Assembly (NCBI GenBank): GCA_946811185.2
Contig: OX328109.1
Location: 4,774,001 to 4,838,000 of the forward strand
DNA: 64,000 nucleotides
Direction: 5' to 3'
Source of the DNA: Hippopus hippopus
Lineage: Eukaryota > Mollusca > Bivalvia > Cardiida > Cardiidae
The translations under genes and the position numbers were made by a program. This document shows, piece by piece, positions 47,636 to 57,745 of this stretch; position 1 is the first letter of the stretch; every line of letters starts with the position of its first letter. The notes beneath the pieces are model-generated. The model was given only the letters and a program-made list of their open reading frames with translations. It was not told the DNA's origin and ran no database searches.

Positions 47636-47755
47636 AGTAGGGTCCCATCATCGGGTGACTCGCCCTCTCACTCGACGATCCCAGACGAGCCTCTAGCTCT
47701 AGGCGAGACAGACACCCAACGCGTGGAAAAATATAACTTGCTTGAAGTTATATTT
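47636..47755. other. Convergent GC-rich spacer of Polinton B
   Basis: Between the fusion gene and the convergent fibre gene. Contains repeated CTCG/GAGAC words (GGCGAGACAGACACCC near 47702) and a small hairpin TATAACTTG/CAAGTTATA (47732-47751) that could end both transcripts. Confidence 0.5.
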
Positions 47756-48655
47756 TTATAAATCTAATTCTATCAAGATAGATATATAAGCGTGTGCTAC
47801 ATTACGACTGTTTGACCTCGAGATAAAGTTTATGACGTCACCTCCTATCAGCTTTATTGGTGGTTTAAAAAAGTCACAACCCCAATCTTGGGTTGCTGGT
47901 TTGGAAATAGACTTATCAACATACTCTCTACCATGTACCATTATATTAACAAAAAGCTCTTCTCCAGGCAGTTTAGGATCCTCCTTTACGATTGCCATAC
48001 TTCCCCTTATGATTCTTCCATTCGCGCACATGCAATAACCGCCCTCCCCATGCTTTTTTCCAGAATTACCATTACCGAATGAAAATTCGAAATTACCGTT
48101 TCTAAGAGGTCCGTTTTCTTCTGCAAACACGGTTATAACAGGATGTATTTCTTTTATCTTTTTATCTAGGGTGGTATCTACGTAAAACTTACTAGCAGCC
48201 TGATCGAATGTCAAAGGGGGTCCGAGATTGTTAATTACCCGTCCAGCCATAGAGATTTCATCAACTGCCTGAAACCACCTTCCATCTCTATAAACGAAGG
48301 CTCGATTGAAGTTGTCAACATACCTCTTAGTAGCAACTTCACCAGGTTCTTTAGGTTCCTTAACATTTCGTATCTCGTTGAAACCCATATTTATAAATCC
48401 GAGTGCCTGATACCCCCCGTTTTCTTTTACCCACCCCCCACTCGAAGTTCCATCCACGTAATCCTTAGTCGCCACGTCGTGCGAATTTACCGGGTTACTA
48501 ACTCTCGTTAATGTATTACCATTCATGTCTATAGAACCAGTAACAGCGGTCGTTCCATCCACGCGTAAAAAGTTATTGTTCACGTAAGCGAGTGACACAC
48601 CATCACCGATTGTGCCGCTATCACCTTTCATTCTTCCGAATTTGTCAACGGGCAT
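47756..48655 (-). CDS. Repeat-built fibre-like protein, Polinton B
   Basis: 299 residues. Same first 75 residues and same C-terminal head (EFSFGNGNSGKKHG, end ISILIELDL) as 26989-28203, but only three stalk repeats (MNGNTLTRVSNP/HDVATKDYVD, MGFNEIRNVKEP/EVATKRYVD, MAGRVINNLGPP/QAASKFYVD). The stalk is about 100 residues shorter. Open frame, in inverted orientation relative to Polinton A. Confidence 0.7.
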   Translation of the reverse strand: MPVDKFGRMKGDSGTIGDGVSLAYVNNNFLRVDGTTAVTGSIDMNGNTLTRVSNPVNSHDVATKDYVDGTSSGGWVKENGGYQALGFINMGFNEIRNVKEPKEPGEVATKRYVDNFNRAFVYRDGRWFQAVDEISMAGRVINNLGPPLTFDQAASKFYVDTTLDKKIKEIHPVITVFAEENGPLRNGNFEFSFGNGNSGKKHGEGGYCMCANGRIIRGSMAIVKEDPKLPGEELFVNIMVHGREYVDKSISKPATQDWGCDFFKPPIKLIGGDVINFISRSNSRNVAHAYISILIELDL

Positions 48656-48662
48656 TTTAATA

Positions 48663-49062
48663 CTAAAATAGTTTATTTAAAACGTTTTGAAACGCCTTCC
48701 CACGGGATAACTCTTTTAGAATGTATAAGCATAAATGACCGCAAAATACTTGTCCTACTCCTTGGAATTGATCGGTATTGTACTGTATTGGGCTTCTTAA
48801 ATACTCTCGAATTTCAATGGGGGGTTGTACGCCGTAACTGTCGAAATAAATCTTAGTCTTACCGTTTTTATACCAAGCGACCCAATGTGTACCAGGCCCA
48901 CCGCTTTTATCGAAGTTTACTATACCGCATTCCTTTTTACTAGGTTTTCTCGGTAATGTATCTAAAATAAGGAATCTTTAATCTTTTCACCGCATCTTCC
49001 AATTCGAAATTGCTCAACGGTTTATTGGGTAAAATTACGTGGTCGATCGAAATATTTGCCAT
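48663..49062 (-). pseudogene. PRO: Adenain-like protease, frameshifted, Polinton B
   Basis: Alignable with 26560-26976 from MANISIDHVILPN to the end. A 17-bp deletion after KRLKIPYF (near 48970), bounded by a short AGA repeat, shifts the frame and leads to an early stop. The His and Cys motifs are still encoded downstream in the shifted frame. Loss of this protease would block virion maturation by this copy. Confidence 0.88.
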
Positions 49063-49064
49063 TT

Positions 49065-49964
49065 TTAGAACTGCTCGATATTCTTATTATCGACCCAAGA
49101 ATTAAACTCGTCGGAATAGCCTTTCCACTTTACAAGGGATTTATCTTTCTGTTTTTTAATAACCTTTTCTATCCTAAACGTCTCTTGGGTAGTTTTCTGA
49201 AGTTCGGGTTCATAAAATGCGCCTTCTATTTCTTCTCCATTAAGATCCTTAATACTATACGTTATAGGCGATGTATGTTTTACTTCGGAAACTATAAAAA
49301 CCTCTTCCGTCCATCTCGTTGTATAACCCTTCTCAAAGGTCCTTTTCTTTTTTGTTATCCTTACTCTATCTCCCACGGAAAACTTAGGCGCTTTTTCTTC
49401 ACCACTATGTGGGTAAAGGTTTCTCCAAACCGCAGTTTCATTCTCTTTCTTACTAGCCTCTACCGGCGTCATTTTAATAGAGGAATGGATAGTATTATTA
49501 TACTCCTTAACGAGATTTCGCAAGACATCGATGTAAACGATCGTAGAGTTGGCGGAGAAATACTTCCACATCTTCTCCTTCATCGTTCTAATCCATCGTT
49601 CAACGACGCTAGATTTCTCTTCGTTTTGTGTGGAATACAATTGAACCAACGCTTTTACGTCTTTGTTGTAGAACTCCCGACCTTTATCGACCCACAATTT
49701 CTCCAGCTTTCTTTCCTTAAAAATAGCTTTAAACGCTTCTGCCGTCACCTTGCCTGTCTTATTTTTCAACGGGACCAGCCACCCTTACTTCGAAAAGATG
49801 TCGATCACAGCGAGAAGATAATTATTGCCCCGATTATACTTAGAAAAAGCGCGCATGTCGACTAAATCCGCGGCCCATATACTATCGATACCGTTCACTA
49901 TAACCCTCCTCTTTTTAAATCTTCGTCTTACAGGTTTGTGCAATTCCTCCGCCAGAGTTGTCAT
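49065..49964 (-). pseudogene. INT: Integrase with nonsense codon, Polinton B
   Basis: Starts at an ATG that overlaps the PLA2 stop (ATGA) and runs MTTLAEELHKPV, GIDSIWAADLVDM. A TAA replaces a Tyr/Trp-region codon after DIFSK (near 49793), cutting the protein between the first and second catalytic Asp. The remaining 234 codons (49065-49769) keep WVDKGREF, KSSVVERWIRTM and the C-terminal chromodomain (VKWKGYSDEFNSWVDN). Fragment probably inactive. Confidence 0.88.
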
Positions 49965-50482
49965 TTTCGGGTTTTTTTTACGATCGAACGAGTTGGCGTT
50001 CCCATTCCGAACTGCATCTTCGTACCTATGAGTCTACTTACCAAACCCCGTTCCATCTTTTCTCTAATAGAAGGGTTGTAAATACCATCCAGTTCCGCCA
50101 ACATATTCTTGTCACACACCGCGTTTCTCGTGGCTGTGTCGTTGTGCTTAAGATAACAAACATCGTGGTTGTAATCAGCCTTATCGACGCGGTTGATTGG
50201 TTTGCTCCACTTCTTCGGCGTTAAATCTGGGTTGAGTCTTTTCTTTAGCTTAGTACCGGGTCCCGTGAAATTATGGCTGGGTAGATGCATTTTGAAAGGC
50301 ATGTTGTTTATGACTTTGTTTAGCAAGGATCCACCCGTTGGGGTCGATACAAATTGAGTTTTAGTTATCCCGCAAACCGCGCATTTCCCACGCTTCATAT
50401 TCCTGTTATTTCTACTAACCACGTAGCTTACATCTTTCGTATCGGTACGTCTCTTACACTTAACGCAGTACATCTTTTTCAT
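49961..50482 (-). CDS. Zinc-ribbon plus phospholipase A2 protein, Polinton B
   Basis: 173 residues in one frame. N-terminal zinc ribbon (CVKC, CAVCG), a 20-residue linker, then PLA2 with FTGPGTKL (near 76) and NHDVCY (near 112). This shows the full-length arrangement that is split at a poly-A run in Polinton A. Ends with a run of eight A twelve bases before its stop, and the integrase starts in the -1 frame over the stop. Likely virion entry lipase. A second possible ATG lies three codons in. Confidence 0.82.
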   Translation of the reverse strand: MKKMYCVKCKRRTDTKDVSYVVSRNNRNMKRGKCAVCGITKTQFVSTPTGGSLLNKVINNMPFKMHLPSHNFTGPGTKLKKRLNPDLTPKKWSKPINRVDKADYNHDVCYLKHNDTATRNAVCDKNMLAELDGIYNPSIREKMERGLVSRLIGTKMQFGMGTPTRSIVKKTRK

Positions 50483-50508
50483 ATAAAATAATAAAAGTTA
50501 AATAGAAA

Positions 50509-51285
50509 ATGGATATTATAAACTTGTCATGGAATGAAGTAGTATCAAAGAGATTTAATCACCCCCTTTTACCGAGAAGTATCAGAGGTTTAATTATAGG
50601 CAAATCGGGATGCGGTAAAACTACTTTATTGTTAAACCTTTTACTCAGACCGGGTTGGCTCGATTACAACGATTTGAGCGTTTTCGGAAAAAGCCTTTTT
50701 CAACCCGAATACCGAATACTAAAAAAGGCTTTTGAAGAAAAACTACCGAAAGAATGTATCTTTAAATTGTTTGACATGCGTGATGAGATACAAGAACAAA
50801 ACATTGTACCGACGGCTTTAGTCGAAGAATGGATTAAAACGATTAAAAATAAATCGGATATAGATTGCAACTTCTTCGAGAATGCGAGCGATGTGCCCGA
50901 TCCGAGAGAGTTAAACTTGGAAAATAAAAACCTGATCATCTTTGACGACCTGCTTTTAGAGAGGCAGAATAAATGCGAGTGTTATTACGTTCGAGGAAGG
51001 CATAGTAACGTCGACTGTTTTTACCTCTCACAAAATTACTTTAGACTACCGAGGCAAACCATCAGAGAGAACGTCAATTTTATCTGTCTCTTTTCGCAAG
51101 ACCTAAAAAACATTAACCATATTTATAACGATCATGTGGGTGACGATATGCCTAAGGACGAGTTCAGAAAATTCTGTCAAAAGGCGTGGGAAAAACCATT
51201 CGGCTTTGCCATCATTGACTTAACGAGTAAAAAGCACGACGGGAAGTATAGAAACGGTTTTGATAATTTCTATATACCGGTGTGA
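50509..51285 (+). CDS. ATP: FtsK/A32-type packaging ATPase, Polinton B
   Basis: 258 residues. Walker A GKSGCGKTT and Walker B NLIIFDDLLLE intact; LSQNYFRLPRQTIREN downstream. About 90% identical to 24341-25123, and the residue order is conserved to the end (NGFDNFYIPV). Divergent from the PLA2 gene by a 26-bp spacer. Orientation inverted relative to Polinton A. Confidence 0.92.
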   Translation: MDIINLSWNEVVSKRFNHPLLPRSIRGLIIGKSGCGKTTLLLNLLLRPGWLDYNDLSVFGKSLFQPEYRILKKAFEEKLPKECIFKLFDMRDEIQEQNIVPTALVEEWIKTIKNKSDIDCNFFENASDVPDPRELNLENKNLIIFDDLLLERQNKCECYYVRGRHSNVDCFYLSQNYFRLPRQTIRENVNFICLFSQDLKNINHIYNDHVGDDMPKDEFRKFCQKAWEKPFGFAIIDLTSKKHDGKYRNGFDNFYIPV

Positions 51286-51413
51286 CTGTCTCGCCAGCGG
51301 CTCGACGCGAGGTCGCCCTCTCACTCGACGACGCGGGGACGAGCCCAGCGAGTCAGCTCGTGAGTCGAGGCTCGTCAGGAATCGGTTTAAAGAATCTTTT
51401 CGCTTTTTAAAAG
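51286..51413. other. GC-rich spacer with CTGTCTCGCC word
   Basis: Contains TGACTGTCTCGCCAGCGG and many CTCG/CGAG steps, unlike the AT-rich spacers of Polinton A. No TATAAA motif directly before the minor capsid start at 51414, an exception to the general rule in these elements. Confidence 0.5.
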
Positions 51414-52190
51414 ATGGACATAGATCTTTTAAAAAAGATAGTAAAAAATACGGAACACAAAACGTCGCTTCAAATCATCGTAAGCGATAACAAAACGCGT
51501 TTTAGAACGAGGTTTAATCCTCCGATTCAGCTTGAAAAGGATAAAGTATACGAAATAGCTTTAGTAAACCTCGAAACTTACTACTCTTTTCCAAACATTG
51601 ACGAAACGAACAACACATTAGTTTATTCTCCGGACAATGGTGCCTCATGGATTAAAATAAAAATACCTGAAGGAAGTTATGATCTTGTTGACATTAATGA
51701 TACAATTCAGCAGGAAATGAGAAAAAAGGGTCATTATGATAGAGTTAATGAAGAGTATCCTATTAACCTTTCTGCAAACACTAATACCCTAAAGTCTGTT
51801 CTTACTCTAGAAGATGGATACCAAGTAGATTTCAATCAACCGGGATCCCTCGCTAAAGTATTAGGATTTACTCACGCTAAATACACGCGAGGATTTCACG
51901 AGTCGGAGAATGTAGTGAACATTCTTAGCATAAATAGTTTGCTCGTTAACATAGATATTATTTCAGGAAGTTACGTTAATGGTTCGACAAAAAACACTAT
52001 TTACTCTTTTTTCCCGGACGTTGCGCCAGGATATAAGATAATAGAGTCACCAGTTAATTTAGTATACTTACCAATAACATTAGATGAAATACATAACCTG
52101 GAGGTAAATATTACGGATCAAGATGGTAATTTACTAAATCTTAGAGGCGAAAATTTAACGATTAGGTTTCATATTAGAGAAGCGAGGTGA
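51414..52190 (+). CDS. mCP: Minor capsid (penton-like) protein, Polinton B
   Basis: 258 residues, about 93-95% identical to 23546-24319: RFNPPIQLEKDKVYEIALVN, LETYYSFPNI and the end LTIRFHIREAR all retained. The N-terminus differs slightly (MDIDLLKKIVKNTEHKTSLQ). Its stop codon is formed in the first bases of the right terminal repeat, so the gene abuts the element end, whereas in Polinton A it is internal. Confidence 0.85.
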   Translation: MDIDLLKKIVKNTEHKTSLQIIVSDNKTRFRTRFNPPIQLEKDKVYEIALVNLETYYSFPNIDETNNTLVYSPDNGASWIKIKIPEGSYDLVDINDTIQQEMRKKGHYDRVNEEYPINLSANTNTLKSVLTLEDGYQVDFNQPGSLAKVLGFTHAKYTRGFHESENVVNILSINSLLVNIDIISGSYVNGSTKNTIYSFFPDVAPGYKIIESPVNLVYLPITLDEIHNLEVNITDQDGNLLNLRGENLTIRFHIREAR

Positions 52191-52896
52191 CTCGTCGTCA
52201 GGCCGGGTCGCTCGATCGCTGACTCGCCTTCGAGCTTGTCGAGTCTGCTCGTCTGGGGTCGATGCACCGTTTGACCTTTACCCCCATTTGACCTTGCGAG
52301 TCACGGCCCCCGACCTCGGGCGAGACAGGGGACCGAGGGTAGTTTTACGCTCAACTCCGACCATTTATATTTGCGTTCCTCTCACGACATTAATGCATTT
52401 TTTTACCTTAAGGCGCGGGGAGAGTTCTACGCTTGGCTTAGACCAGAGTTAGGCCGGTGGAGGGAGGCCACTCTAACGGAGGGGGGTTTTGTGCTCGAGT
52501 TGACCAGAGTTAGGCGGGTGGCGGGGACCAGAGAGTTTATGCTCGACTTGTCCAGAGTTAGGCAGGTGGGAGGGGCCAGTCTATTTTTTATGCTTGACTT
52601 GTCCGGGGTTAGGCGGGTGGAGGGGACCAGCCTAATGGGGGGAGAGTTTTGTGCTTGACTTGTCCAGAGTTAGGCGGGTGGAGGGGGCCAGAGAGTTAGT
52701 GGTTGAGTTGTCCAGAGTTAGGCAGGTGGGAGGGGCCAGAGAGTTCGGGGTGGAGAGTGGTTGAGTTGACCAGGGTTAGGCAAGGGTTAGGCAGGTTGAG
52801 GGGACCAGGGTTAGGCGGGTTGAGGGGAGAGGGTTTTTGTGGTTGAGTGGAAGAGGGGGATAATTTACTTCCGGGTTCTGTCCCAGCTCTCTCACT
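52186..52896 (-). repeat. Right terminal inverted repeat of Polinton B
   Basis: Mirror of 36584-37294, including the same minisatellite. The stop codon of the minor capsid gene lies in its first bases. Confidence 0.93.
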
Positions 52897-52920
52897 TTAT
52901 AACTACTTTTGTTTGTTTTT

Positions 52921-52932
52921 TCACTCACTCAC

Positions 52933-52983
<51 letters not shown>
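52921..52983 (+). repeat. CT microsatellite beside Polinton B
   Basis: CACT repeats then a long CT run, 19 bp after the target duplication. Confidence 0.9.
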
Positions 52984-52985
<2 letters not shown>

Positions 52986-53780
52986 TTTCCACTATCAATA
53001 AAGTCACTTTCAAGTGATGGAACAATTATTTGAAAAATACAATCTTTGTTAGTCATATGAGACATTTCTTTCTGTATGTGAGTGTTAAAAAATATTATTA
53101 AGGACTTTTATCTCTAATATCATGTTTATCATTAGAATAAGTACATTACTAACAAACCCTTCATACTAACACTGAATTGTAAGGTATGATGGGAGATGGC
53201 AACTACTCCCATCATAACAGTTGACGTGGCAAATAAAAACTTAAAAACAATTGTTTTTGGACTCGTCCATTTTGAAAGCATTCTCAGACGTCAAAATTTT
53301 AATGGTGAGATTTGTCTTTATTGGGAAAGAAAACGTCGGGGAAAAAAAGGAGAAAGGGCCGGTTACTAGCGTATTGTCCTCCTTCCACCTTTAAGTGCCG
53401 TCTTCAATTCGGATCGTAAAATCATGGCATCGGTGGGTAAAAGGGTTTGATTCTAAACAACTAACAATCAAGTCTGACTCCATTTCGAAAAAAAAAGATC
53501 ACGTGGTTTGGTTTACACTCAATGGCACCGTGTCACGTGATTCTCTGGCATTGTTGAAGCTTTACGGTTGGCGCCAAATGAAACCACCTAAATGTATTTC
53601 CCAAACAAATTCCAAACAAAGAGTATAATTTGTTTATTTGAGTTGTAAACATTTTACGGGTTTTAAGTTGTACAGAGCCTGTCATTTGACCGCTTCGCTC
53701 TGACTGTCTATTTAACCCCTTTATCACACAGTCCCGAGTTTTAACCCTTTAGGCGCCATAGGCGAAAACAGTGACTTTTG
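52984..53780. other. No gene seen
   Basis: Unrecognised sequence with one badly diverged copy of hairpin family B (about 53326-53392). Confidence 0.4.
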
Positions 53781-53847
53781 CGGACGGCATAGATCAAGAT
53801 CAGACTGCACAGAACGTGCAGTCTGATCTTTGATCTATACCGTCCGC
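53781..53847. repeat. Hairpin repeat family A, copy 3
   Basis: CGGACGGCATAGATCAAGAT ... palindrome with one mismatch near the centre. It is followed to 54219 by sequence without recognisable features. Confidence 0.85.
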
Positions 53848-54219
53848 TTGTGTAGTCAAGCCTATAAAATCAACGTCTTTGTAAGTTTAAATAGATTGTA
53901 TTTAGAGTCGTCGAAAGAGGTCGAGTTTATATATTTGGCGCTGAGAGATTTAACAACCTTGAGGAAAAAACTGGCTCATAGGAAGGAGTTCGTCTTTGAA
54001 TGGGAAGAAAACAAAGTGGGAAAATGAGAAAAATGCGTGACAGCTGATACCCTTTAATTGTCATTCTGGCAAGATTCATTCCTGACTTACCGCTCAATAG
54101 TGGCTTCCATGATGTTTAATCGGGAAAGCAGCCAGAGCGTTGTACAAAGTACTGACATAGGAAACCCTAGGAATGAATAGACAGGTGCACTAGCCACCAG
54201 AAGAAGACTTGAATGATTT

Positions 54220-54440
54220 AATTTCAATTAGTGCTTCACGCCGATTTCAGCACTGTTTTAGTCACATCACGGCGACAACTCGCATTTTAATATGTGTTCT
54301 GGGTTTCGACCAGGAGTTCTGAAGTGTCTTGTCTAAGGACACTCCCACGATAGATCCAGTGCTTCTGGTGTGACTCGAATCCGGTGACCTCCAGGTAATG
54401 AGACCTTCATTTTAACAGTGGGCTACGCAAGATCCCCCCC
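54220..54440 (-). repeat. Second SINE type, copy 2
   Basis: Body CTTGTCTAAGGACACTCCC and a minus-strand head with GACTCGAATCCGGTGACC; related to 34412-34640. Confidence 0.65.
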
Positions 54441-54624
54441 CCCCCACTCCTTGAATTATGTAGAAAACAATGTTAGATACCAAACAAACGAACATAACGG
54501 TCAACAGTCAATTCTGTGCACAGGCGCCACTCAAGGGACGACATGCAACTGGCTGCTGTACGTAGGTTGGCTACTGCTCTCGGGTTAACCCTTAGGCTGC
54601 TAAGCGCGACTCAAGGATCTTTTG

Positions 54625-54690
54625 CGGACAGTGTATATCAAGATCAGTCTGCATAGAACGTGCAGTCTGATCTTTGATCTACACTGTCCG
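54625..54690. repeat. Hairpin repeat family A, copy 4
   Basis: CGGACAGTGTATATCAAGATC ... palindrome, preceded by a shared arm TAAGCGCGACTC. Confidence 0.85.
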
Positions 54691-54799
54691 CTTTACTGAA
54701 TTTTTAAAGACAAAAACAATCATGAAATTGCAGTTATTTTGGGGGTCTTATTTTTCGACGGAAAATGTCTGTTGGGTTTGTTCGGCAATTTAAGGTTTA

Positions 54800-55077
54800 A
54801 GATTGATTGATTGATTGTACAGTGTTTAACGCCGTTTTCAACATTATATCGCAGCGGCCAGTGCACCTATCCATGCTTTTCTGGATTTTCTTTTACCAGT
54901 ATTTCGCACAATATTCTTTCTAAGCCACCGGGTTGCTTTCCCACATAACCATCATTGAAACAATGGTCAGCGGTGAGAGAGGATTGAATCCTGTTGCAAT
55001 GACTATCATCAGTTGGCCGAAACGGGGATCGAACCAGCGACTCCCTGTTCTGACTGAGCTACTGGGGCTCGGCTTTG
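54800..55077 (-). repeat. tRNA-headed SINE, copy 2
   Basis: GATTGATTGATTGTACAGTG tail at the left. The minus-strand head near 55077 (CCCAGTAGCTCAGTCAG, GGTTCGATCCCCG) matches tRNA A and B boxes. Confidence 0.78.
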
Positions 55078-55297
55078 GGTTAAGAAAAAGCACCAAAAAA
55101 AAAAACCACACACAGTGGCTCTACTTAATACTATCTTCTGTCGTAAGAGCCTCAGAAATTTACGTATTAGGGAAAGGCTTAATTCTTGAATGACGTTAAA
55201 AAGGCTTCGATAAAAGTATAAACTCGTTAAAGTACACATAAAATGATCCTTAACGAAACATTGCCGCGTTTTAACGACATTGAAGAATAAATATATG

Positions 55298-55364
55298 GAA
55301 AACATTGTCGGAAAAGGAGAAAATGCTGGTCACCAGCATTTTCTCCATTTCCAACAATGTTTTC
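55298..55364. repeat. Hairpin repeat family B, copy 6
   Basis: AACATTGTCGGAAAAGGAG palindrome. Confidence 0.85.
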
Positions 55365-55740
55365 TTCCCCCTCAAATACAAATTTCTATTTTATCCTATA
55401 ATCTATTTCCTAATTGTCGTCTGCAAATGCTTTCAAAATTTTGTCAAAATCTTGTCGCCTGCTAAAGAGTTAATCTATAAATGTCACACTCAAGGTAAAC
55501 AAACATGTAAACATGGTTTATTTATAAAATCTATGATTTACATGAAAACCTTTTGATATTATCCGTTAATTTGCAAATCAGGTGAACCTAAACAACCCCG
55601 TCGTGGTGTGAAAAAAGTGATTGCCTTAAAGTCGGTCGAAGTCGGCCGAAGTAGCTTTAGGCATTCATTTCAATCTTTCAAAAACGGTTTTGTGACAAAT
55701 TAAGCATGGATCTTACGATGATATTTGTCTTTGATAGGGT

Positions 55741-55809
55741 AGAAAACAATGTTGGAAAAGGAGAAAATGTTGGTTACCAACATTTTCTTCTTTTACCACG
55801 ATATTTTCA
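55741..55809. repeat. Hairpin repeat family B, copy 7
   Basis: Variant with AATGTTGGTTACCAACATT core. Flanked by SINE 3' sequence from about 55890 to 56080. Confidence 0.8.
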
Positions 55810-56194
55810 AAAACTTTAATCTTCAAAATCGTTATAACATTGCTTGGTAAACTAGTTGGTTTTATTTTTTGGACTTTTATGCAGTTCTAAACATTACTCC
55901 AGATATATCACGGCGGCCAGTACACCGATCCATGCTTTTCTGGAGTTCCTTTCACCATTACTTCGCACAACATTCTTTTTAAGCGACTAGTTGCGACTGG
56001 TTGCTTTCCCACATATCGATGAGACTGAATGAATCCTTTCGCAACGTCTTTCACCAATTACAGAAACAGTTTGACTTAGCTTATGTTCGACTTCGTGACC
56101 CGTTGGTTACTTGCCCTGTACGTTAGGTCAACCGACTGAACTGCCGACCTACACGAAACGTGCAGTCTGATCTTAGATCAACATCTAACCTTGG

Positions 56195-56290
56195 CCTTGT
56201 GGTGTCCGTGAGTTGAGGTAGAACGTCGGCCTTGTAACCATAAGGTCCCGAGTTCGATACCCGGGAGAGGGTGTCAATTTTGGGACATTT
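56195..56290 (+). repeat. tRNA-like SINE remnant
   Basis: GAGGTAGAACGTCGG and GAGTTCGATACCCGGGAG, same family as 13205-13290. Just before it (56150-56185) lies a half copy of hairpin family A. The 450 bp after it (56290-56737) show nothing recognised. Confidence 0.6.
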
Positions 56291-56737
56291 CATCGGCCCA
56301 ATTTGGTGAAACCTGCCAATGGAAATGATAAACCACGTTAGAAATGAGTTTAATCTATAATCTTATTGTCAACGGAAACTTATTTAGAAAGATTTTGATT
56401 AAAATTATTAATTTTTGAAGTGGAGCGTTACGATTTTAAGAACAGTATTATTTCGCGGTTTATTTCCGGCAAAGAAATCGCGATCGTGGAGGTGCATATC
56501 ACCAGCCGAGGGCTTTAATCAACGAATCATCCGTGTTTTGCCGAATGATAAAGGACATAACTGTATCAATAATATAATGGCGGAATTTATACAAACACAG
56601 CTGGCTGTTTTCCTTTTCAAAATGCTATAGAAGTGGTAAGTGTACCAAAGCTTACCAAAATCTACTCAATAAAAAAAAACATGACCACGGTCCACTAAAA
56701 TTTTAGTAATTTATATTTCTGTTCGCTGTTTAACACC

Positions 56738-57048
56738 GTGAAAAGGGGGCTTAATGCATCTGCGAAAAGTATCGACCCAGGTCAGCCTGCGCAGTCCGCG
56801 CAGGCTGACCTGGGCCGAAACTTTTCGCTATTGGTAATTTTTCTGTATGTCCAAGGACCAGTCTACCTTATGATTGAGTCGGTTGTTTAAAAAAGTGGCT
56901 ATTTAAAAAATATTTATTTAATATTTATTTAAAAATATTTTATTTAAAAAAGTGGCTATTATGGATTAATAATTATGTGATGACTTGTATGGTATCTTGT
57001 ATCACGGAGATGCATTAAGCCCCCTTTTGTCAGAGCATGACTCATTTG
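56738..57048 (+). repeat. Repeat family C, copy 5
   Basis: Best preserved copy: CATCTGCGAAAAGTATCGACC then the palindrome GGTCAGCCTGCGCAG/CTGCGCAGGCTGACC-like core and an end near CCCCCTTTTGTCAGAGCAT. It carries an internal ATTTATTTAAAA duplication. Confidence 0.75.
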
Positions 57049-57449
57049 TTTTCAGTGTTTATAATAACTCTTTTGATCCGGTTAAGCTACAATAAAAATA
57101 TCCTTCGTACATATTTATGTAGATTTATTGTATTTTATTATGAAAACAGTCAATGATTATATATTGGTTTTTTTTTTGAGAAACACGGTCCACGAAAATT
57201 TTAGTAATTTATATTTCTGTTCGCTGTTTAACACCGTTTTCAGCATTATTTTCAGCTATATCGCAGTGGCAATTATCTCCCTTTTCTTAAGTATTTCCAA
57301 AAGCCTTCTATTTCATGGTCGTTAAAAAATCGGGATTGTGTGGTAAACGGTTAAAGAGAATTCAGCCAAGCTGAGAGGTGAGCCAACGACTCCTGGTTCC
57401 CGCACCGTTTTGTAGCCCTTCAAAGACAAGTCCCATTGTTCAAAAAGCT

Positions 57450-57745
57450 GCCGTGCCACGGTAGCTTAAGCGATAGCGCACAGGACTTGAAAACAGGTGG
57501 CCACTGGTTCGAATCCCTAGCTCGGCAAATTTCGCTCCGAGGACTGATGATAGTCATTGCGACAGGATTCATCCCCCTCTCACCGCTGATCATTATTTGG
57601 AAGATGGTTATGTAGGAAAGCAGCCAGTGGCTTGGGAGAATTGTGCGAAGTATTGGAAAAAGAGACTCAGGAAAGCACGGATAGATGCACTGGCCGAGGC
57701 GATACAATTGAAATAATGTTGAAGACGGCGTTAATTACCAATACA
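57450..57745 (+). repeat. tRNA-headed SINE, copy 3
   Basis: Head GGTAGCTTAAGCGATAGCGC (A box) and GGTTCGAATCCC (B box), body to GGCGTTAATTACCAATACAA. The full plus-strand orientation shows the element 5' to 3'. Confidence 0.78.

Larger units (their letters stand above)
36584..52896. mobile_element. Polinton/Maverick element B, 16.3 kb, partly degenerate
   Basis: Ends AGTGAGAGAG... and ...CTCTCTCACT with 711-bp inverted repeats. Flanks ATATAA (36578-36583) and TTATAA (52897-52902) agree at five of six bases, an imperfect 6-bp target duplication. Carries the Polinton gene set, but PolB has a nonsense codon and a large internal deletion, the protease a 17-bp deletion and the integrase a nonsense codon. 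Virion genes remain open. Terminal repeats are unrelated to those of Polinton A and richer in GC. Confidence 0.93.

Noticed and set aside
49056..49865. 269-codon open frame antisense to the integrase remnant
   Set aside because: Shadow of the integrase; the sense strand shows the conserved DDE and chromodomain motifs.
52921..52983. Telomere- or centromere-like repeat
   Set aside because: Plain CACT/CT microsatellite of short length.
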